A stretch of 64,000 nucleotides of DNA from Magnetospirillum sulfuroxidans (GTDB lineage Bacteria; Pseudomonadota; Alphaproteobacteria; Rhodospirillales; Magnetospirillaceae): the NCBI RefSeq assembly GCF_018224925.1, contig NZ_JAGTUF010000010.1, forward strand, positions 1 through 64,000, in the 5' to 3' direction. Shown here one piece after another: positions 60,377 to 64,000 of this stretch (position 1 is the first letter of the stretch; each line of letters starts with the position of its first letter). The translations under genes and the position numbers were made by a program. The notes beneath the pieces are model-generated. The model had not been told where the DNA came from. It was given only the letters and a program-made list of their open reading frames with translations, and did not search any database.

Positions 60377-62100
60377 ACGAACAGCGCAACCTGTTTCTCG
60401 CTATCGCCCTCTCGGTCCTGATCCTGTTCGGGTTCCAGTGGTTGTTCCCCTCGAAGAAGCCGGCGCCGGAAAGCGTGCCGACGGTCGCCTCTGGCGCGCC
60501 GCCGGTGCCCGCCGCGGCCGGCGATGCCGCCGTGCCGGTGCCGCAGCAAAGCGCGGCGGTGATCGCCGCCAAAAGCCGCGTCGACGCCTTGAACTCGGCG
60601 CAACGGATCCGCATCAACACCCCGACCCTGCATGGGTCGTTGTCGCTGACCGGGGCCAAGCTGGACGATCTGACCCTGGCCGGCTATCGCGAAACGCCCG
60701 ATCCCAATTCCAAGGAAATCGAGCTGTTGTCGCCGGCCGGTTCGGCCAATCCCTATCACGCAGAATTCGGCTGGGTTCCCGCCGATGCCGGGGTCAAGGC
60801 GCCGGGCGCCGACACCATCTGGAACGTGACCTTGGGCGGCGAGTTGAGCCCGAGCTCGGAAGTGGTGCTCAATTGGGATAATGGCGAGGGATTGCGCTTC
60901 GTCCGCACCATCAGCGTCGACGAGAACTATATGTTCCAAGTGGCGCAGCGGGTGGAAAATTACGGCCCCAAGCCGGTAACCCTGCACCCCTATGCCCTGG
61001 TGTCACGCACCGGAACCCCGCATACGGCGGGCATGTACATCCTGCACGAAGGTCCGATCGGCGTGTTCGACGGCACCTTGAAGGAACATAAATACGCCGA
61101 TCTGAAGAAGCTGGGCACCGAACGCAGCAAAAGCGTCGGCGGCTGGGTCGGCATCACCGACAAATATTGGCTGACCGCGCTGGTGCCGGATCAGAAGGCC
61201 GAGTTGACCGGTCGCTTCGTCTATCAGCAGGTCGATAATTCCGACCGCTATCAGGTGGATTTCACCGGCGCCGCCAAGGTGGTGCAGCCGGGGGCGTCGG
61301 ACGAGGTCACCTTCCATCTGTTCGCGGGCGCCAAGCAATTGTCGCTGCTGGATGCCTATGCCGAAAAGTTCGGGATCGAGCGTTTCGATCTGGCCATTGA
61401 TTTCGGCTGGTTCTATTTCCTGACCAAGCCGTTCTTCTATCTGCTCAAGATGATGCATACCGCCCTGGGCAATATGGGGCTGGCCATTCTGGCGCTGACC
61501 GTGCTGATCAAGGCGGTGATGTTCCCGCTGGCCAACAAGTCTTATGCCTCCATGAGCAAGATGAAGCTGTTGCAGCCGCAGGTCAAAGCGCTGCAAGAAC
61601 GCTTTGGTGACGACAAGATGCGCCTGCAACAGGAGATGATGGCCCTTTACAAGAAGGAAAAGGTCAATCCGGTTTCCGGCTGCCTGCCCATCCTGATCCA
61701 GATTCCGGTGTTCTTCGCCCTCTATAAGGTGTTGTTCGTCACCATCGAAATGCGCCATGCGCCGTTCTATGGCTGGATTCACGATCTGTCCGCGCAAGAC
61801 CCGACCACCGTCTTCAACCTGTTCGGTCTGATCCCCTGGGACCCGGCCTTGTATCTGCCGGCCTTCCTGCATATCGGCGTCTGGCCGCTGGTGATGGGCG
61901 TGACCATGTGGTTGCAGCAAAAGCTGAATCCGCAGCCGGCCGACCCCATTCAGGCCAAGATGATGATGTTCCTGCCCATCGTTTTCACCTTCATGCTCGG
62001 TCAGTTCGCTGCTGGTCTGGTGATCTATTGGGCGTGGTCGAACACCCTGTCGATCGCCCAACAATGGGTGATCATGCGTCGCTACGGGGTCAAGCCCTGA
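60373..62100 (+). CDS. yidC: membrane protein insertase YidC
   Basis: A 575-residue insertase. TM1 at 5-22, a large periplasmic beta-domain (about 50-340) and a core of five TM segments (about 350-560) including [20 protein letters not shown] and the [19 protein letters not shown] segment that follows the hydrophilic-groove arginine. It inserts membrane proteins alone or with SecYEG. It starts inside yidD and is followed closely by engB. Confidence 0.97.
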   Translation: MNEQRNLFLAIALSVLILFGFQWLFPSKKPAPESVPTVASGAPPVPAAAGDAAVPVPQQSAAVIAAKSRVDALNSAQRIRINTPTLHGSLSLTGAKLDDLTLAGYRETPDPNSKEIELLSPAGSANPYHAEFGWVPADAGVKAPGADTIWNVTLGGELSPSSEVVLNWDNGEGLRFVRTISVDENYMFQVAQRVENYGPKPVTLHPYALVSRTGTPHTAGMYILHEGPIGVFDGTLKEHKYADLKKLGTERSKSVGGWVGITDKYWLTALVPDQKAELTGRFVYQQVDNSDRYQVDFTGAAKVVQPGASDEVTFHLFAGAKQLSLLDAYAEKFGIERFDLAIDFGWFYFLTKPFFYLLKMMHTALGNMGLAILALTVLIKAVMFPLANKSYASMSKMKLLQPQVKALQERFGDDKMRLQQEMMALYKKEKVNPVSGCLPILIQIPVFFALYKVLFVTIEMRHAPFYGWIHDLSAQDPTTVFNLFGLIPWDPALYLPAFLHIGVWPLVMGVTMWLQQKLNPQPADPIQAKMMMFLPIVFTFMLGQFAAGLVIYWAWSNTLSIAQQWVIMRRYGVKP

Positions 62101-62759
62101 GCGCCGGGGCCGTTACCGACGCGGCGGCTGGCCTGATTGAGGCCGGCCGTCTGCTGTTCGCCCGCGACATCACCTTCATGCGCGGTGCTGTCGATCTGGA
62201 AACACTGCCGCCCTTCGGTCTGCCGGAACTGGCCTTTGCCGGACGCTCCAATGTCGGCAAAAGCTCGTTGATCAACGCGTTGTGCGGACGCTCGACGGTG
62301 GCGCGGACCTCGAACACGCCGGGCCGGACCCAGGAGTTGAACTTTTTCGACGTCAACAGCCGCCTGATCCTGGTTGACATGCCCGGTTACGGTTTCGCCA
62401 GCGCGCCGAAAGACAAGGTCGATGCCTGGACCCGATTGATCAAGGGTTTCCTGCGCGGCCGTCCGACCTTGCGCCGTTGTATCTTGCTGGTCGATTCGCG
62501 CCACGGGATCAAGGATAACGACCGCGAGATGATGGACATGCTGGACAAGGCGGCGGTGGTCTATCAGGTGGTGCTGACCAAGATCGATAAGTTGAACCTG
62601 GCCGAAATCGAGGCGGTGCGCGAACGCACCCTGGCCGAGATTTCCAAGCGCGTCGCCGCCTATCCCCATCTGATTTTGACCAGCTCGGAAAAAGGCGTCG
62701 GCATCCCCGAGCTGCGGGCTGAAATCCTTCAATTGGCCAACCCGGAGACGGCACCATGA
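62064..62759 (+). CDS. engB: ribosome biogenesis GTPase EngB (YihA/YsxC)
   Basis: A GTPase for 50S assembly with G1 [10 protein letters not shown]2 [13 protein letters not shown]3 DMPGYGFA, G4 TKIDK and G5 TSSEKGVG. The conserved N-terminal [15 protein letters not shown] shows that translation begins upstream of it. The only upstream ATG in frame is 62064, giving 231 residues and a 37-base overlap with yidC; a CTG at 62097 overlapping the yidC TGA is an alternative. Overlaps argB by ATGA. Confidence 0.9.
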   Translation: MGDHASLRGQALSAGAVTDAAAGLIEAGRLLFARDITFMRGAVDLETLPPFGLPELAFAGRSNVGKSSLINALCGRSTVARTSNTPGRTQELNFFDVNSRLILVDMPGYGFASAPKDKVDAWTRLIKGFLRGRPTLRRCILLVDSRHGIKDNDREMMDMLDKAAVVYQVVLTKIDKLNLAEIEAVRERTLAEISKRVAAYPHLILTSSEKGVGIPELRAEILQLANPETAP

Positions 62760-63676
62760 CCACGCCCGAGACTCCCGATATCCTGCAAGACCGCGCCGCT
62801 TGGCTGGAACGGGCCAAGACCTTGTCGGAATCGCTGCCGTTCATGCGGCAGTATTCGGACGAGACGGTGGTCATCAAGTTCGGCGGCCACGCCATGGAAT
62901 CCAATGATCTGGCCCGTCTGTTCGCCCGCGACATCGTGTTGCTGAAGCAGGTCGGCGTCAATCCGGTGGTGGTTCATGGCGGCGGTCCGCAGATTGACCA
63001 GATGCTCAAGCGTCTGGATATCCAGACCCCGCGTGTCGATGGCCTGCGCTTCACCGACGAAGCCACCGTCGAGGTGGTGGAAATGATCTTGTCGGGCAAG
63101 ATCAACAAGCAGATCGTTTCCGCCATCAACGAAGCCGGCGGGTTCGCCGTCGGCCTGTCGGGCAAGGACGGCCATCTGATCCGCGCCCGCAAGCTGCGTC
63201 GGACCAAGAAGGACCCGGATTCCAATATCGAAAAGATCTTGGATTTGGGCTTCGTCGGCGAGCCGACCGAGATCACCCCGCATATTCTTGACGTGTTCCA
63301 GCAGACCGACGTGATCCCGGTGATCGCCCCGGTCGGCATGGGTAATGCCGGCGAGACGTTCAACATCAACGCCGACACCGCCGCCGGCGCCATCGCCGCC
63401 GCCACCGGCGCGCGCCGGATGATCATGCTGACGGATGTGGCCGGCGTGCTGGATAAATCGGGAAATCTGATCCCGGAAATGACCGCGTCGCAGGTCTCGG
63501 GCTATATCGCCGACGGCACCATCTCGGGGGGCATGATTCCCAAGGTGGAAACCTGTCTTGAAGCGGTGAACCAGGGCGTCGAGGCGGCGGTCATCCTGGA
63601 TGGCCGGGTGCCGCATGCGGTGCTGCTGGAATTGTTCACCCCCCATGGCGTCGGCACCCTGATCAAGGGTGATTGA
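62756..63676 (+). CDS. argB: acetylglutamate kinase
   Basis: A 306-residue kinase that phosphorylates N-acetylglutamate, the second step of arginine synthesis. VIKFGGHAM (Lys near 41), VVHGGGPQI and the [12 protein letters not shown] substrate loop are intact. The N-terminal helix [20 protein letters not shown] is the element found in arginine-inhibited hexameric enzymes, so feedback inhibition is likely. It is the last gene of the operon. Confidence 0.97.
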   Translation: MTTPETPDILQDRAAWLERAKTLSESLPFMRQYSDETVVIKFGGHAMESNDLARLFARDIVLLKQVGVNPVVVHGGGPQIDQMLKRLDIQTPRVDGLRFTDEATVEVVEMILSGKINKQIVSAINEAGGFAVGLSGKDGHLIRARKLRRTKKDPDSNIEKILDLGFVGEPTEITPHILDVFQQTDVIPVIAPVGMGNAGETFNINADTAAGAIAAATGARRMIMLTDVAGVLDKSGNLIPEMTASQVSGYIADGTISGGMIPKVETCLEAVNQGVEAAVILDGRVPHAVLLELFTPHGVGTLIKGD

Positions 63677-63724
63677 GGATAGCCGGTCTTATGCGGCGGC
63701 GGCGGGGCCAAACGACCGCCGCCC

Positions 63725-64000
63725 TCAGCCTTCGATGGCTTCCATCCGGAACGCCGCCGCCATCAGCGCCTTGGTATAGCTTTGCTGCGGATTGGTGAAG
63801 ATGGTTTCGGCGGCGCCGTGTTCAACCACACGACCGTCTTTCATCACCATCACCTCGTCGGCCAGGGCACGAACCACGCGCAAATCGTGACTGATGAACA
63901 GATAGGCGATGCGGTGGCGGCTTTGGATGTCGCGCAGCAAATCGACGATCTGCGCCTGAACCGAGACGTCCAGGGCGCTGGTCGGTTCGTCCAGCACGAT
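63725..64000 (-). CDS. yejF: ABC transporter ATPase, 3' end (YejF-like)
   Basis: The gene continues beyond the right edge; 91 residues are visible. They begin at Walker B (LDEPTSALDVSVQAQ), followed by the switch His in LFISHDLRVV and the oligopeptide-transporter C-terminus FTNPQQSYTKALMAAAF. The pattern is that of YejF-type dual ATPases of peptide/microcin C importers, but other Opp/Dpp ATPases cannot be excluded from this fragment. Confidence 0.8.
   Translation of the reverse strand: MVLDEPTSALDVSVQAQIVDLLRDIQSRHRIAYLFISHDLRVVRALADEVMVMKDGRVVEHGAAETIFTNPQQSYTKALMAAAFRMEAIEG

Overview
The window is a gene-dense, GC-rich chromosomal segment of an alphaproteobacterium, most likely a Magnetospirillum-like member of the Rhodospirillales. 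The signs are a dicistronic two-subunit bacterioferritin of the type described in Magnetospirillum, an Irr-type iron regulator, the mdh-sucCDAB-lpdA block, the argH-lptM-lysA-DUF4175 block with tlpA divergent, and rpmH-rnpA-yidD-yidC-engB. The genus is inferred from gene content and was not searched. No rRNA, tRNA, insertion sequence, prophage or CRISPR array was recognised.

Layout. 1-5.5 kb: an AT-richer membrane-protein gene on the minus strand, then truB-rpsO-pnp with a terminator and a structured pnp leader. 5.5-7.1 kb: a small promoter plus tandem-hairpin RNA next to an Abi_2-type HEPN ribonuclease gene, then a glycerophosphodiesterase gene. 7.2-10 kb: a flavin oxidoreductase with a C-terminal cysteine cluster, irr, and an orphan gene. 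10-16.3 kb: tlpA divergent from argH-lptM-lysA-DUF4175-thioesterase. 16.3-21 kb, minus strand: a secreted nuclease, two tandem related small proteins, a secreted orphan, yjbQ, an exported alpha/beta hydrolase, queC and a panD with a long C-terminal tail. 21-28.1 kb, plus strand: a VOC protein, a coiled-coil protein, a hemerythrin-NIT chemoreceptor, dapF-mtaB and ftsY. 28.1-37.5 kb: TCA-cycle genes mdh, sucC, sucD, sucA, sucB, lpdA with strong hairpins at the joints. 37.5-40.5 kb, minus strand: ftsE-ftsX-ydcF-like-plsC-like, divergent from a zinc-ribbon DUF3426 protein. 41.6-48.2 kb, minus strand: gltD-GST-gltB.

48.5-59.4 kb is the accessory and redox part: a UppP-like protein lacking key acidic residues, an extensin-like lipoprotein, two tandem FNR-type regulators behind a class-II FNR promoter, bfd divergent from bfr1-bfr2, several orphan genes, an octaheme cytochrome-cytochrome b-DUF2141 operon with an NnrR/FNR-geometry box upstream, a PD-(D/E)XK nuclease-like orphan and tam. 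59.4-64 kb: rpmH-rnpA-yidD-yidC-engB-argB on the plus strand, many joined by ATGA overlaps, and the 3' end of a yejF-like ABC ATPase gene running off the right edge.

Functionally, most of the window is housekeeping: translation and RNA decay, lysine and arginine synthesis, TCA cycle, glutamate synthesis, division and membrane insertion. The unusual material is the HEPN-RNA module at 5.57-6.40 kb, the oxygen and iron control cluster at 50.1-53.3 kb, the multiheme electron-transfer operon at 55.0-57.8 kb, and the small tandem paralogues at 17.1-17.5 kb.
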